Assembly: GCA_015680685.1 (NCBI GenBank)
Contig: MNCI01010775.1
Location: 167,735-231,734 of the forward strand
From: Gnetum montanum
Lineage: Eukaryota > Streptophyta > Gnetopsida > Gnetales > Gnetaceae
DNA length: 64,000 nt
Direction of reading: 5' to 3'
Below, one piece after another: positions 9,443 to 21,499 of the stretch; the stretch's first letter is position 1, and the number at the start of each line of letters is the position of its first letter. Both the position numbers and the translations under genes were made by a program. The notes under the pieces are model-generated. The model did not search any database and was not told the origin of the DNA. It saw nothing but the letters and a program-made list of their open reading frames with translations.

Positions 9443-11315
9443 TGGTGACCGTTTGGGATGCAACCACCAATGAGTGTCCTCGAACAGGATTTAGGTGCCT
9501 GCTGGTCTCTGGCAACACCAGGGCCCAGATACCTCCAAATAAAATCAGTAGTTAATGTGAGTATGTATGTGTGCTGTTGCGGCGTGCGGTTGTCAGAAAT
9601 GTAACGATTGCGTTGTGTGTAAACTACAAATGACTTACTTTAAAGAGATTCAGCCAACTTTGTCAAGTACTGTGAGTTCTTGAAAATTTCCTATTTTGTT
9701 CAACTGCCTAGTCTACGCGGTCCTTATAATACCTACTTGTAACAAATAAAATTTTGCAAAAACATTTGAGCACAACTCCGCAATCTACTCCTAATTTTCC
9801 CCAGAGAAAGAGATAGTTCGACAAGAAAACTAGAAATAGAGCAAGATTCGATGGAAATAAGCAGAAAAGAAAAGAAAGAAGATTTGTGTAGACCTCAAAT
9901 ATTTAAACAAGGTAAAATGACACGAGTAAATGCTTCGCAATAAAGCTATCCCAATTTCAATATCTACGAATTGTTCAAACTTCCAAGGCTCAAACAAGCA
10001 ATATCTTCAAGACAATCCTATTATGATACCAAAAATTGTTGCGTAAACTACCACGTACGAGACTCCATTTTGACTAGATAATAGATGTCAACGATTGCAT
10101 TCAAATAGAACCTTTAAAAGACCTAACGATTTCTGATTGAAATACCACGAGAATTCACTTTAAAGATAAAAAGAAGCTATTCTGGTCTCGTCAAAATACC
10201 AAAGATTCTCTAAACCCTCTCGACTACTGAATTGTTCAATGGCGTGACTACAAATAGAGGCTCTCTTACAAAAATCCCAATAGCAGTTCCCACACGTTGC
10301 ACAATAATGAAATTTACTACAAAAATGCTCTTAAGGCTTTTAAACACAAGCGTTTCTATGGAAAAATTTTAATAGAAATTTCTATCGGGCAACAAGAACA
10401 ATAAGAGCAATCTAAAAATCCCAAAATTACTTGCCAAAGATGATACTATCTAAAACACTAGCTAAGCAATTTAAAGAAAACGAAAAATGAAATGCATAAC
10501 TCATAGGACCATGACAAAGAGGTTGAAATCTTTATTCTAGCAAGCCATCTTGCAAACAATCTTCTTTACAAATCTTCTTTGATCCCAAGTGTGAGAAGTG
10601 ATGATGATATCTCCCAAAAGTCCCAATGTTTCTCCCTTTTTGATTCCTTAACCCTTGAAGCCTTTTTATAGGGTTCCAAGGTAGGTAGGGAAGTTACATA
10701 TTCAAAAATATCTCACCTAACTTCTCTCCCAAGTAACTTGGCCAACCAATTAGGGGATTACCTACCCAACAAGTTAGGAGTTTACTTGCCCAACAAGTTA
10801 GGTAAGTTATAACAATATTGGGCGGTTTTAACCACCAAAGATATAAAAAGGCTACAATTGACAAGTGGCCTTGGTGGTTACAATATCATAGAAAATTAAA
10901 ATACAACCACTAAGATACATAGAAATACAAGCTATAGTTGCAACTTATTCCATACATATATATCCCTTTTATTTTGCTTCTTCAAAATGAGATGTCAAAT
11001 CTTCTAAGTGATGTATAGAGAAGTTACAATTTCAAAATATCTCACCTAACATCTCTCCCAAGTAACTTGTCCAACCAATAGGAGATTACTTGCTAAAATA
11101 TCCTAGCTAACTTTTCTTCCAAGTAAGGTGGTTACAACTTACTCATTTAATTAGGAAGGATTTATTTAGGAAGTTATACATGTAATTAGGAGAGATTTAT
11201 GCTTTGGAAATTATATCTATACTTTTAAATAAACATGTTTAAAATATCATAAACATGTTAATATTACAAATATTTGTAAGTGCTTAATATAACTTATATA
11301 ATATATCAACCAACA
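9443..11315 (-). repeat. 5' LTR, full length
   Basis: About 1.87 kb, bounded by TG (9,443, plus strand) next to the primer-site repeat and by CA near 11,315 (minus-strand start TGTTGGTTG). The inner 723 bp match the left LTR. The minus-strand TATA at 10,661-10,673 places U3 at about 10,690-11,315 and R/U5 below it. The outer end is inferred from the TG...CA rule and is uncertain by some tens of bases. Confidence 0.65.
10661..10673 (-). promoter_or_regulatory. TATA box of 5' LTR
   Basis: The minus strand reads CCCTATAAAAAGG, a canonical plant TATA box, inside the full-length LTR and correctly placed for transcription into gag. Confidence 0.65.
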
Positions 11316-12430
11316 ATGTTTTTGAAGTCTTGAGATAAATTAGAAAAGGGTAAGTTTATAACTGGGGCTTCACATGTGCATATGGTATTGTGGATTATTT
11401 TAAATTTTAAATTTTATTTAATAAACTGCAAACTCCGGTTTACCAGCATCGGCCCAAAATATCTTCAGACACTTGTCTTTGATGTGCCCCTGTGTCTTTG
11501 TCACCGTGTTCATCGGACTGGTATGCGATGCCGAATGCATCGGCGTTGGTCATGGCTGCTGTTTTGGGAGGTAAGTTGTAGGAGGACGACATACCGCCCA
11601 AAATTCGAAATGAATCTGCTTGTCATCTACCCTTTGCTCTCTACCTTTTGTCCTCTATTTGTTATTTTCTGCAATGCAATGGTAGACGCGTGGGACAGAA
11701 CACTGAAAAATGTAGATTCTGATTTGGGGTTTTTCATGCATCCTGCATCCGCGTATTGTGTTGGTGCTGCCGTTATTGCCTTCATATGCCTTTGTGCGCC
11801 CGCTGCTTGCGTGTTATGTTGACGCCGTTGCCGAATTAACCCTGGTAGAAGCCCTAATGGCGGAAAAACAGACCCATGAATTTTCCAAGAACACCCAAAC
11901 TTCCACCAAATGATGAATTTGTGCCGGCAGCGGAAGAACCCTTGTCAATCCTGCCACTGTGTGGAGCAGAAAAATCGAGTTCAATTCCATTGCTGAACTC
12001 ACCAAATCATTAGCGGAATCTGCGAACAGGGCTGCGTTCAGGACAAAATCCTGGGAGGTAAAATGGGCATTTTCTGTGGCCATCCAGAGCACATTCAGAG
12101 AACGATGATTGCAGGTATTATTTAGCTGTTGTGTAGGCCTTCCACAGATCCATGCCTAGGAATTTCATGGTTCAGTTTGCTGTACTGCATGAGTGAGGGT
12201 TTGGCATTTGCAAAATTGCGAGCCTCCAAAAACGTAAAACTAAAATATTTGCATCTTTAGAACATTTTCTGGAATGGTAACGGATGTTTGACAATGTCTC
12301 TAAAATATCCCAACGCCATTTTTTTTTGCCTCAAAATTATTCCATATAAATCCTATCGTCCCATTCATCCTTTAATTTACTCCACAAAGTCTTAACAACT
12401 GGGCAATTGAACCTTAAGATGCCAAAAACC
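11316..12430. other. GC-richer island, possible host gene fragment
   Basis: This stretch is richer in GC and CpG than its AT-rich surroundings and shows none of the element motifs seen elsewhere. A plus-strand open frame of 148 codons lies at 11,376-11,822, and a minus-strand one of 92 codons at 11,814-12,092. Neither resembles a family I know. A good plus-strand splice donor (GGAG|GTAAGTTG near 11,570) follows a short possible first exon. It may be part of a host gene or a captured fragment; no function is proposed. Confidence 0.3.
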
Positions 12431-12439
12431 TTTGAATAT

Positions 12440-13857
12440 ATATATATAACTTTGATAATTATTGTAAGTTATTGAAAATTTACCAAAATCAAACCCATGA
12501 GTCTTACTGTTCCATAAAATGGCCAAATGTGCCAACAGGTAGTCTACATGCAGGAATTAAATTTACAAGATTTTTCTCAGTGTTTGGGCTATGCTCTCCC
12601 TACTAGAACTATGCTTTAGAGCATAGTCAATGTAGCTAGCTCTAAACTTCACACCTTTTTGCCAAATTTACCTAACCCCAGGGGCTATGATCTAGAGTGT
12701 AGCTAGTGTAGCCATGCAGAACTACCTCTAGAAGCTTCTAGAACTTAGCACAATATTGCATCTCAACTCCAATGTTCCTTTGGTAAGAAACATTAGAAAA
12801 TTGTCTTATTTGCATCCCCAATTTTCCCCCAAGATGTACCTATGCTTGATACCACTTAGAAAAGTGGTAGCATAGTCCCAAAGCAGAGTCTCAAAAATTG
12901 TACTATTTTTCATAGTTTGCAAGTACCTTGTAGTCTGTTTGATACTCTTACATGTAGTCTTGGCAGCGTATTCATAGTATAGAAATTTCATAGTGTTCAT
13001 TGAAGCACACTAATAGAACATCATTATACTTTAGTGGGAGTGTGGCTGGGCTCAGCATAGTCCCCAACTATCCCTCTTCCACGTGATGCTTGATTCGTAA
13101 TTCATGCTAACCTTAGCCCTATAAATACCGTAACTCTCCACATTTTAGGGGTTGGTAAATCAAAAGCAAGGTTGTCATTTTTCAAACATGGTTGACATCT
13201 TTATTCAGAAATTAGCATTTTGGCTTTCCAAGAACCCTTCCACCCAAGCACACTTAGCACCTTGGTGAACTTCAGGATCCCATTGGACATTGCTTGACAT
13301 CCTCTAGCACACTGCACATCACTACATCCTATAGAACACTATGGCAACCAACTTGGTAGGCTCAGACTTCATAGCAAATGTCAATCTTCATGGCTAGACA
13401 CCTTGAGACTGTGACTATGCTACCTACTATGCCTATTTATACATCATGTACCTCCTTACCTTTTGTTTATAGTTGAATATGCTTCATCCATTTGGGGTCA
13501 TGTCATCTTATCTTTAGCTTGCATTCTATGCATGTTCCACATTTTTCACATATTTTTAACATTTTACCCAATTTTCACTATTCATGCATCTATTTTCACA
13601 TTCACACCTCCATTTTCATGCTTAAAACTTTGACTATGTTCACCTCCATGAGCATTGCGAACACCACGGACACTGCATTAAGCACCTTAAAACACATTTC
13701 TTCGTAACACTTGTAAGTCAAAGTTTGATCAACAAGATCATTCTAGACACCCCACTTCCATTTTTCACTAGGTCGTCACATAGGAGTGGGGTTAAGACTA
13801 TGCAATCACAAACCTCTCAGTGTCCCATTCCAGCCTCCGATGTTTTCGTTCACTATA
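12440..13857 (+). mobile_element. 5' LTR of Tat copy A
   Basis: LTR defined by its right end (ACTATA, a mutated form of the CTACA end at 24,448) next to the primer site at 13,864, and by a TATA box at 13,118-13,129. U3 has TAGAGCATAG palindromes (12,608-12,627) shared with 4,498-4,517. The minus-strand LTR at 17,205-18,430 and the LTR at 22,200-24,448 share the TATA region and downstream GGCTTT/GCATTTTGGC phrases. The left end is approximate. Confidence 0.7.
13118..13129 (+). promoter_or_regulatory. TATA box of Tat LTR A
   Basis: CCTATAAATACC, aligned with CTCTATAAATACC at 23,821 in LTR B and with the minus-strand box at 17,357-17,368. Confidence 0.65.
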
Positions 13858-13863
13858 GTTTTC

Positions 13864-13882
13864 TAGCACTAGAAGGAGGGCC
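13864..13882 (+). other. Primer binding site, Tat copy A
   Basis: TAGCACTAGAAGGAGGGCC, 6 nt after the LTR end; it aligns with TGGTGCTAGAAGGAGGGCC at 24,454. The two differences are G to A. Confidence 0.7.
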
Positions 13883-14330
13883 TTCATCATTTTTCTCTTT
13901 GGCCATCCCTTGGTTGTTGCCTTGCATTCTCTCTATACTCTATGCAAATTGGTTCTCATCATTGGTTCCCTTGGAACCCTACTTGACAATACTAGTGTCT
14001 ACACTTGGCCAAAATTCTAGGTTTCCAGTAGAGCATAGTTAGATCTAGTGTAGCGAGCATAGTTGGCTTTGAGTGTAGTCCTAGAGTTAGCCATTATTTA
14101 ATATATTTACACTTAGTTATTTTTGCTACATTTTAGAGTTAGTTATTTTTTTTGCATTTTTTCACTTAGTCATTTTTCTACCTATTTGGCCCAAGCAACC
14201 TTTTGCATTCTAAACCTCAGGCAATCCTCGACCTCTACTGGTATAGTAGGAGTTTCTAGTTGATGTTCCTGGGGGTCCTATCCTAGCATAGAGGAAATCT
14301 CTCAGGCTGCACAACCTACCACCCAAAGCC

Positions 14331-16400
14331 ATGGTGCTCAACGATGATCAATATAACTTCATTTGTGCAAAGTTCAAGGTGAGTTTCCCTTTAGACCACC
14401 AAAAAATGGAAACCAAACATAGTTATGAGCATATGCATCATAATGGGAGGAAATGGTTTCCTTCTGACTTTGAGTTTATCCTACTCACAGAAGACTACCA
14501 GTGGATGTTGGAGAAAATCATCTACAATAATGGATATGAGGCAGGGACAAACTAGGAGGATCCACTCCATGAGGAATCAAATGAGTTTGAGGCTTAGTGT
14601 GATCATGATAACCCATTCCATGTCTCATTCCAGCAAGTGTCCTATGCATTTCCTTCTCCATTGTCCCATAGTCTTGTGTCACCACCCAAGTCAACACTTG
14701 TGGTGGAAACTCACCAAATGTAGTAGATGCATCAAGATGTTGCTATGCCCTTCAGCCTTTCCTTCAGCATGCCTTTCATCATCTCTTCCCAACCTATTTA
14801 GTCCATTCAGGCTATTTAAGCGTCTTAGCCTTCTACAACAACAACCATTGCACCCACACAACCTTACATGCACACAATGCACATTCCATCCTTGTTGTAC
14901 ATGACCCAAGTGTCATTCATCCTACCTATCACATTGGCACCCTTTTTGATGGACCAAACCACCAACCAGTGGTGGGGCCTGGGTGCTATGGCCATGGCAT
15001 AGCTCACGCAACAAGCATCGTGCATGATCACACAATCTGAAGGTAGGTTGTAGGCCATCCAGTAATCCTAGTGGGCAACAAAACCTACGTAGCCCACTAC
15101 AACTACACCTGGCTTGGATCAAGCATTCTAGCTAATCTAAAGCCTCACTGAAGAGGTCAAGAAGCTCAAGGTTTATTTCTTTGAAATAGTATAGGTAATG
15201 AACTTCGACTAGGATGATCCAATTAGTCTTGCAGTTCCACCACTAGCACTAGCTACAAGGGTCCTACTCCCATAGTTCACTAAATAGAATGGTGAAGGGT
15301 ACCCCAATGCTCATCTAGTTACCTTTCGGTTAGAGTGCCTCTTGTTATAGGCATGGCCAAATGCCATTATCTGCATCATTGTCATATCCCTAATTGGCAA
15401 GGCACTCAATTGGTACTATGTGCTTCCCAGGGTCTCCATCTCTTCATTGGAGGAATTACTCACATAATTCGTTACACAACTTGAAGCTAAACGTGACTCT
15501 AGACTAATTGATGTAAGTGAAGTAGGTCACCTAGAGCTTGTGTAGAAATTCATTTAGTAGTGAAGAACTTCCCTTAATAAGATCTATGAGCTTATCACAG
15601 AGGTCCACTTGCTAGCCATTTTCAAAGGCATAGTGAATGACTTTATCAAGTTGAACCTATATAACCTTGCCCTGTAGTCCCTAAGCCAAGAATTTACTTA
15701 GACTAAGAGCATTCAGGAAGTGGCGGAGGCCAATAAGGATTTTACCTACATGGCCTACAAGAAACTACATGCAAAGAAGGAGAAAGACAAGGACAAAGAG
15801 AAGCAAGAAACCACAACTGTTGCAATGGTAAATAACAAAGCTAAGCTAGCCAATGCCAAACCAATGGCCAAGTCACCCAAGGTCCCAACCAACAACAAGG
15901 TAGCTAGGTTTAACATAGTGGTGAACAACTAGCTTGTAGCATCAGTAGCCATGACACCAACTACCATAAGGCCTAACTTCGAGCCTAAGGATCACTCAAA
16001 GTATACACTATTACCTATCAAGTGGTCAAAGCTCTTCAACCAAATACTTAATGTTGGATGCATCCAGTACAAGTAGATGTCTAACAACACTTGCAAGTAG
16101 CATGATTGATATTATGAGCTCATCAAGAACCCTTCAACCATACTACCTGATGAGCCTTTAGTCCCTAAGCATTTCATATTGGACCAATTTTTCCAATATC
16201 ACCAATATACACTCCAACCATGGAGCACTAATGCTTTGTTGAAAAGAAACCAATAATGGAGCATTGAGGCTCCAAAGCAAACCAAGCCAAATCCATGAGA
16301 GATTCATCTCTTGGGTCACATGGAGAAGGTGAAGGATAATGCTAAAAACAAAGCAACATATAGCAAAAATGACTTCCTTGACACATTGGCATAAGTCAAG
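14331..16400 (+). pseudogene. Tat gag remnant, copy A
   Basis: A plus-strand frame starts MVLNDDQYNFICAKFKV and runs, with many stops (mostly TAG) and shifts, through a Pro/Thr/Gln-rich stretch to a gag core near 15,290-15,560 (YPNAHLVTFRLECLLL, then SLIGKALNWYYVLPRVSISSLEELL). It then reaches a Lys-rich segment at 15,720-15,930 and a remnant of the C-terminal zinc region (FFQYHQYT) near 16,190. The same order occurs in copy B at 24,866-27,242, which supports the call. It is not translatable as it stands. Confidence 0.65.
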
Positions 16401-16589
16401 TAGGCTTCAAAATAGAAAAACATAGCTCTAAGCCTATACAAGCTCATAATGACTTCCTTTTCCCTTCATGAAGCATTAGCGCACATGCTGACCTCCATTC
16501 CCATCATGGAGAACATCCTAGTGGATGAATAGTCCATTCATGCTATGATGTTGCCTCCTCCTTTGCAGGAATCAAGTTCAATGCCCTAG

Positions 16590-17009
16590 GAATTTTGTGA
16601 TGAGGCAATCAAGGTATGCCTTAAGAAGGGTCAAGTTATTACTACACTGATGTTCATAACTATCTACATGGAAGAATGCAGGATTCGCAGGGTGCATGTT
16701 GATGATGAGGCAACAACCAACATCATCCCATACACAATCATTGACAAAATTAGTCTTGATGATCAATTTTAACCAACAAAGACAACATTCTTGAAGTATT
16801 TCAATAGGTCATGTGTTATCATAAGAGGGACTATCACAATAGCCTTCATGGTAGGGGACCAATTCCCCACCATAGCTAACTTCATAGTCATTAAGGAGAT
16901 ACCAAGTTTCAACCTAATCCTAGGTAGGCTTGATTACCCTAACTATAGGCCATCTCCTCCCCAATCCAAGAAACATTTCCAAGAAAAATTCTTGAGAAAT
17001 GCAACATAA
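16590..17009 (+). pseudogene. Tat aspartic protease remnant, copy A
   Basis: One frame from about 16,590 with one TAA reads RVHVDDEATTNIIPYTIIDK, then FMVGDQFPTIANF and a C-terminal NLILGRLDYPN. This is the retropepsin pattern of Tat elements (copy B has VDDGAITNIIP). The active-site Gly is replaced by Glu (GGG to GAG), so it would be inactive. Coding homology to this element ends near 17,140, where sequence from the opposite strand begins. Confidence 0.7.
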
Positions 17010-17204
17010 TTTGAGAATAGAAGTGCACCACCCCAAAAGGGGAAACATAACTATTGCAGGAAAAGAGGTGAGAGTGTATGTGGTGTATCGGTAGGCATAG
17101 TGGCAACATAGCAGTGTAGTCACAGTCTCTAGGATGTCCATGCAATGGAACTGATGACTATTATGGAGATTGAGATTGCTAGGTTGGTTGTTGCTATGTT
17201 CTAA

Positions 17205-18430
17205 AAGTACAAATTTTTATTACATTTTGAGAGGTACCAAGGTGCAAAGTGTCAGGTGTACTTAGGTGCTTAGGTGAAAAAATGCCAAGGATGCTCAGAA
17301 AGTCAAAATTCCCAATGCTCTTTTGATTTGCCAACCCCTAGAATGCTAAACACAGTGGTATTTATAAGGCTAGTTTTAGTGTGAAATGCGGATCAAGCAC
17401 CATTTGGAATGAGGGTTAGCACAAAATGTAGATTAGGTGCCACATGGAAATGAGTCTTAGATGGGGTTACGTTGAGCATTGCTATGCTCCCATGGGAGTA
17501 GGAAAGTGTTACACTCTATAGTACTACAACAGGTCCCCTGAGATTGCTAATCTATGACTACACTACCAAGATTACATGTGCCAATATTTGAAAGACCATA
17601 ATGTACTTGCAAACAATGCAAAATAGTGCAACTTGGAGGCTACACTCCAGGACAATGTCTTTTCCTTTGAGTAGGGTCAAGAATAGGAACAATTTTGGGG
17701 ACCAATGGAAGGTGCAAAAGAGATGAAAATTGCTAATCTTTCTTGTCAAAGGAATTTCAAAGCTAAGACAAAGGCTAATGCTAAGTTCTAGAGGCTTTCA
17801 GAGGCTTTTCTTCAATGTCAAGTTGGCTATGCTCTAGAGTGTAACACAACACTTAGTCAAATTTTTGCAAAAATTAATGTTCAACAATGGTTACATTGGC
17901 TACGTTGGGAAGCATAGTAGGGATACTTAGCCAAATTTTGACAGTATCTATGATCTCCTTTCATGGTATGTTGGATACACTCTGGGGCATAGTAGGAGAG
18001 GTAGCCTCAAGAGTTAGAAAACTTACCAAAATATCTCTTCCATGTTGAGTTAGCTTGACAGCCTCTTGTCTAACACTTAGGAAAAATTGGGCATTAAAAA
18101 GTATGTTACACTAGCTATGATAGGGAATGTAGTAGAGCATAGCAACCCAAAATATAGAAAATTTACCAAACTATTTTTTCCATCCCAAGCAATCCTAACA
18201 ACTTCTATCTTGGCACTTGGACAAACTAGCCATTGGAATAGGTGCTACTCTAGGGAGCGTAGCACCAACACTTAGAAAATTTTTTCAAGTTTTGACACTT
18301 CAAGAAATTTGTGATTAAAGTGTTGAAGCTCAAAATTGATGGTGTTTCATTGGCTCCTCTTTGTTGACATCTAGAGGAGTGGCCCAAGAGACATCAACAA
18401 AGAATATGAAACACCATAGTGAACATGACA
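17205..18430 (-). mobile_element. Truncated Tat LTR, minus strand
   Basis: Read on the minus strand, it carries the same TATA region as LTRs A and B (GCCTTATAAATACCAC at 17,355-17,370), followed by GGGGTTGGCAAATCAAAAG as after the TATA of LTR A. It stops about 150 bp past the TATA, so most of R/U5 is missing. U3 has CTATGCTCTAGAGTG-type motifs. Near its outer end is a hairpin (18,339-18,417). It belongs to the minus-strand half element that continues to 22,177. Confidence 0.65.
18339..18417. repeat. Inverted repeat in LTR outer end
   Basis: Perfect 12-bp outer arms ATGGTGTTTCAT (18,339-18,350) and ATGAAACACCAT (18,406-18,417), with inner matching TTTGTTGA (18,360) and TCAACAAA (18,394). It could fold as a long hairpin in the RNA or DNA. 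Confidence 0.75.
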
Positions 18431-19880
18431 CCAACACCACTCATCAGTGCCCAATTAGACGACACTTAACTATGCTCAAAAGTTCTAAGGGAATAAAGTA
18501 TGGTAGGGAATAGGTTAAGGATATGGTCCAAGGGGTAGCAAGTGGGAAGATGCTCATTGTACATGTGGCTACAGGATGCAGCACCATAATGGCTTGTTAC
18601 CAAGTCATGATCCCTCATCGGAGTGTTTGTGAGGGAGTCATCATATGGAGATGGTCTGTCCTTGAAATTTTGACCTCTCATCGGAGTGCTTGTGAGATGG
18701 TTAATTTGGGGTTAGACATGGTTGTGAAATGGCAACTTTGCTATTTTTGCTTAGGCACTCACTTGGTTCCATTTCTTTTTTCTTGTTTCTTTTCTTCTTC
18801 TTTTCTTATCTATTTTTTCTTTTTCTTTTTAACTAGAAGATTTTTGTTGCCAGGTTGACTATGTGCTGCTCAACAAGATTTTTTTAGAGCCAATTGCATC
18901 GCATTTGTAGGATAGGTGTTTCCTCCCCATGATGAGTTACATTACATCTCCTTGGGCTTTAACTGGCCCACAAAGGTTTCCCATGGGATTAGTTGTGTTA
19001 CGTCCGTCATGGGTTCTGTGGTTGACTAAAAGAAGGGTGTCATGTGCATCGAAGAAGCTTGCAAAGAATGCAGGGAAAGGTAGGGTAAAGTGGTAAATGT
19101 GAATTGGCTATAGCAGGTTAATAAGGATGTGCACTATTGAGTAGCTTGATGAGTCAAAGCAGACACATCAAAGAAGTGTGGTGATTTGCCACCATAGTGA
19201 AATGCCTCTCTGAACAACCATCCCTAAGGCTTCATCCTACAAATGCAACATAGAGAAAATAAGAAAACAAACACACCATGTGAGATGAAAGAAAACTCCT
19301 ATTCCAAAGGGCAGTACAAGGGCTGAAAATGTTGTGTTAGTTGTAGGTGCATGCAATGTCCAAAGTAGGAAGGCTAGTGTAGGTGTTAATGGTGATAGGC
19401 TATAAAAGCTCTAGCAGCCACACCAAAAGTGAGCACTCAAGTAGCTTGAGGTGTTGGCAATGCAGGTGCTTGGAAGTCCTCACCAAGCATAGGAGATAGG
19501 AAACCCAAAAAATTGGTAGGGGGCTAACATGTTGGATGCTCTTCCTAGCCTCGGTAATGGTGAGGACAAGAGGATGGTAGTGCTATGGATGTGCCACAAT
19601 ACTGCTAGTTTTCCAGCAACTGATGCTGACGGTGAGAGCTCTGACTAAGATGATTGGTGATGGTGGAAATAGCTTTGGAAGGTTAGCAAGAAGTGTGAAA
19701 GCATTTCTAGAATATCAGCAAGATGCTAAAGATGGTGACACTAGAAATGTTCCAAAGGGTTTTTCCATAATGATGTAAACTTTATTCTTAAATTGTAATG
19801 ACACACCCCACCCTACCTGAGAGGTGTGGGCAAGCGATGGATGGTTGGAAGTATTCACACTTTTTTGTCTGTAGAACTAT
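18431..19880. other. Tat 3' untranslated region, no gene seen
   Basis: Lies between the minus-strand integrase with its repeats and the LTR. No coding frame is recognisable. It includes a pyrimidine-rich tract at about 18,768-18,835 (plus strand). Unlike copy B, there is no trace of the antisense gene here. Confidence 0.4.
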
Positions 19881-19884
19881 GTTT

Positions 19885-20140
19885 GTTGAACTATGGGTGC
19901 TGAACTGCAAACCTAGTTTAAGGTCTTGACAGACCATGATGTGCTAGTTTAAGGACCTAGTAGACTGTTATGCTAGTTTAATGTTGTAGCAGATGGTGAA
20001 TTACCAGTTTAAGGTCATAGCAGACCATGTTGTGGGTGCCAATTTAATGTCATAGCCCAAAGACATTTTGTTCTAGTTTAACATTGTAGCAAATGTTCTA
20101 TGCCAGTTTAATGTCATAGTGAATGTTTTCTTACCTCACT
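19885..20140 (-). repeat. TTAAACTGGC tandem repeats after integrase
   Basis: About five degenerate copies of GACnTTAAACTGGCAnAG (minus strand), starting right behind the integrase stop. The same family follows integrase in copy B (about 42,040-42,110) and flanks the antisense genes at 28,720, 34,200 and 38,160. Confidence 0.75.
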
Positions 20141-20164
20141 TTATCCTTGGCATGACACTGCATA

Positions 20165-21275
20165 CTAGGCATAGGATGGCTTCAGGTACAAGTGGTTGAT
20201 AGAATTGGCAAACTCATTGCCATATAGATCAACAAGCTTGAATGATCCATTATCATAGGCCCTTATAAACAAGAAAGGCCCTTCCCAGTTAACTAAGAAT
20301 TTGTCCGCGCATTCATAAATGACTTTGAGAACTAAGCCCCCCTTCTTGATTGAGCGTTGATGTTGATTGTGTTGATGTTCTTGCCATTACTTTTCCTGGT
20401 ACCACTCAATGTGATCAAGTGTTTACATGTGCTCCTCTATAGTGTTAAGGTCAATGGTTCTCAACTTGTTGTTTTGAAGGTCATCAATGAAGCTTGAGAG
20501 GAGCATGCAGAGTGATGAAACCTATAATTCAAGAGGAAACATAGCTTCAAATCCATACACAAGGCTATATGGCATCTTACCAATTGCCATTCAGCATATC
20601 ATGTGGTAGGTCCATAGCACGTAAACCAGTTGTTCACACCATTGTTGTTTGCTATTGCTAAGCATTCTCTTCAAAAGGTTAACGATGAATTTGTTCTTAG
20701 CCTCTACTTGGCCATTTTATTGTGGGTAGTATGGTGATGAAAAGGAATGTTTAATGTCAAGGGTTTCATAGAAGGCTTTGGTTTCTACACTGCTAAATTA
20801 TGGCCCATTGTCTATGACTATAGTCATGGGTAGATCAAATCGAGTCACTATGTTTTTTAGGATAAATTTGAAAACTTGTTTTGACATTGTCTTTGTAAGG
20901 GAAATGGCTTCAACCCACTTGGTAAAGTACTCAGTTGCGATTATGATGAAGCTATGTCCTATAGAAGATTTAGGCATGATAGGTCCTATGATACCAACCC
21001 CCAACATTGGAATGAGCATGTGATTTGCATAGTGTGCAGTTTGATGTGTGGCACGTGCATTAAGTTGTCATGTCACTAATACATGTTGCATGTCTTGATC
21101 TTGGAAACATAATTTTTCTTCATGTATGGCCAATAGTAGCCTAAGCATCTAATTTTTGCTACCATTTCCTTGGGTGCTATGTGGCCTCTGTATAGTCCCT
21201 CATGGACTTGATCGATGATCGTTTGCATTTCACTACCACTAACATTGGTTAATAGTATTCAATCATAGGATCTAT
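20165..21275 (-). pseudogene. Tat integrase remnant
   Basis: The minus strand gives, with several stops, the zinc-binding HHCC region (VHEGLYRGHIAPKEM, then GYYWPYM and a KTCNM remnant). The catalytic core follows (GVGIIGPIMPKSSIGHSF, EYFTKWVEA, FDLPMTIVIDNGP), then QVEAKNKFIVNLLKRML and a C-terminal NWEGPFLFIRAYDNGSFKLVDLYGNEFAN ending LYLKPSYA. The first catalytic Asp is now Gly (GVGIIG); the second (IDNGP) is kept. The C-terminal part aligns closely with that of copy B at 41,860-42,005. Confidence 0.8.
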
Positions 21276-21499
21276 GACATAAGGTGCTATCATGTATGAG
21301 GATGTACTACCATGATAGTTTTCACACTGTGTATTTTTGGGTGGAGGCTAGGTGTTGTGGAGGCTCACCTTGTTATCATCATCTACTTCTAAGTGTGAGT
21401 TGTGTTGTTCATAGCTATAGATGCAATGCTTCTTGTTTGAGTAATAAGTTTGATGCAATCCATTATCAAAGTAGGTAATGCAAAAAACATGTTGGGTGC

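Larger units (their letters stand above)
4677..11315 (-). mobile_element. Minus-strand LTR retrotransposon, gag-PR-RNaseH-RT, 3' deleted
   Basis: Two direct repeats (4,677-5,399 and 9,443-10,165, 723 bp each) flank minus-strand gag and pol frames, so this is an LTR retrotransposon read right to left. The 5' LTR on the right is full length (to about 11,315, starting TGTTGG on the minus strand). The left LTR lacks the outer U3. A deletion ending inside it also removed native RNase H, integrase and the polypurine tract. Domain order is gag, protease, RNase H of the archaeal/plant type, RT. The primer site type TGGCGCTAGAAGGAGGGC is shared with the Tat copies in this window. Only three in-frame stops (all TAG) and one frame change interrupt about 3.9 kb of coding, so it is younger than the Tat copies. 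No clean target duplication was found (AGTGT against ATGTT). Confidence 0.8.

Noticed and set aside
4672-11320. Target-site duplication for the minus-strand element
   Set aside because: AGTGT on the left and ATGTT on the right do not match, and the right end of the LTR is uncertain.
11376-11822. 148-codon open frame taken as a gene
   Set aside because: Composition is mixed, it resembles no family I know, and a splice donor lies inside it; described only as an unclassified island.
14425-14904. 159-codon open frame on the plus strand in Tat copy A
   Set aside because: Out of frame with the recognisable gag and without a match in copy B; a shadow of the decayed gag.
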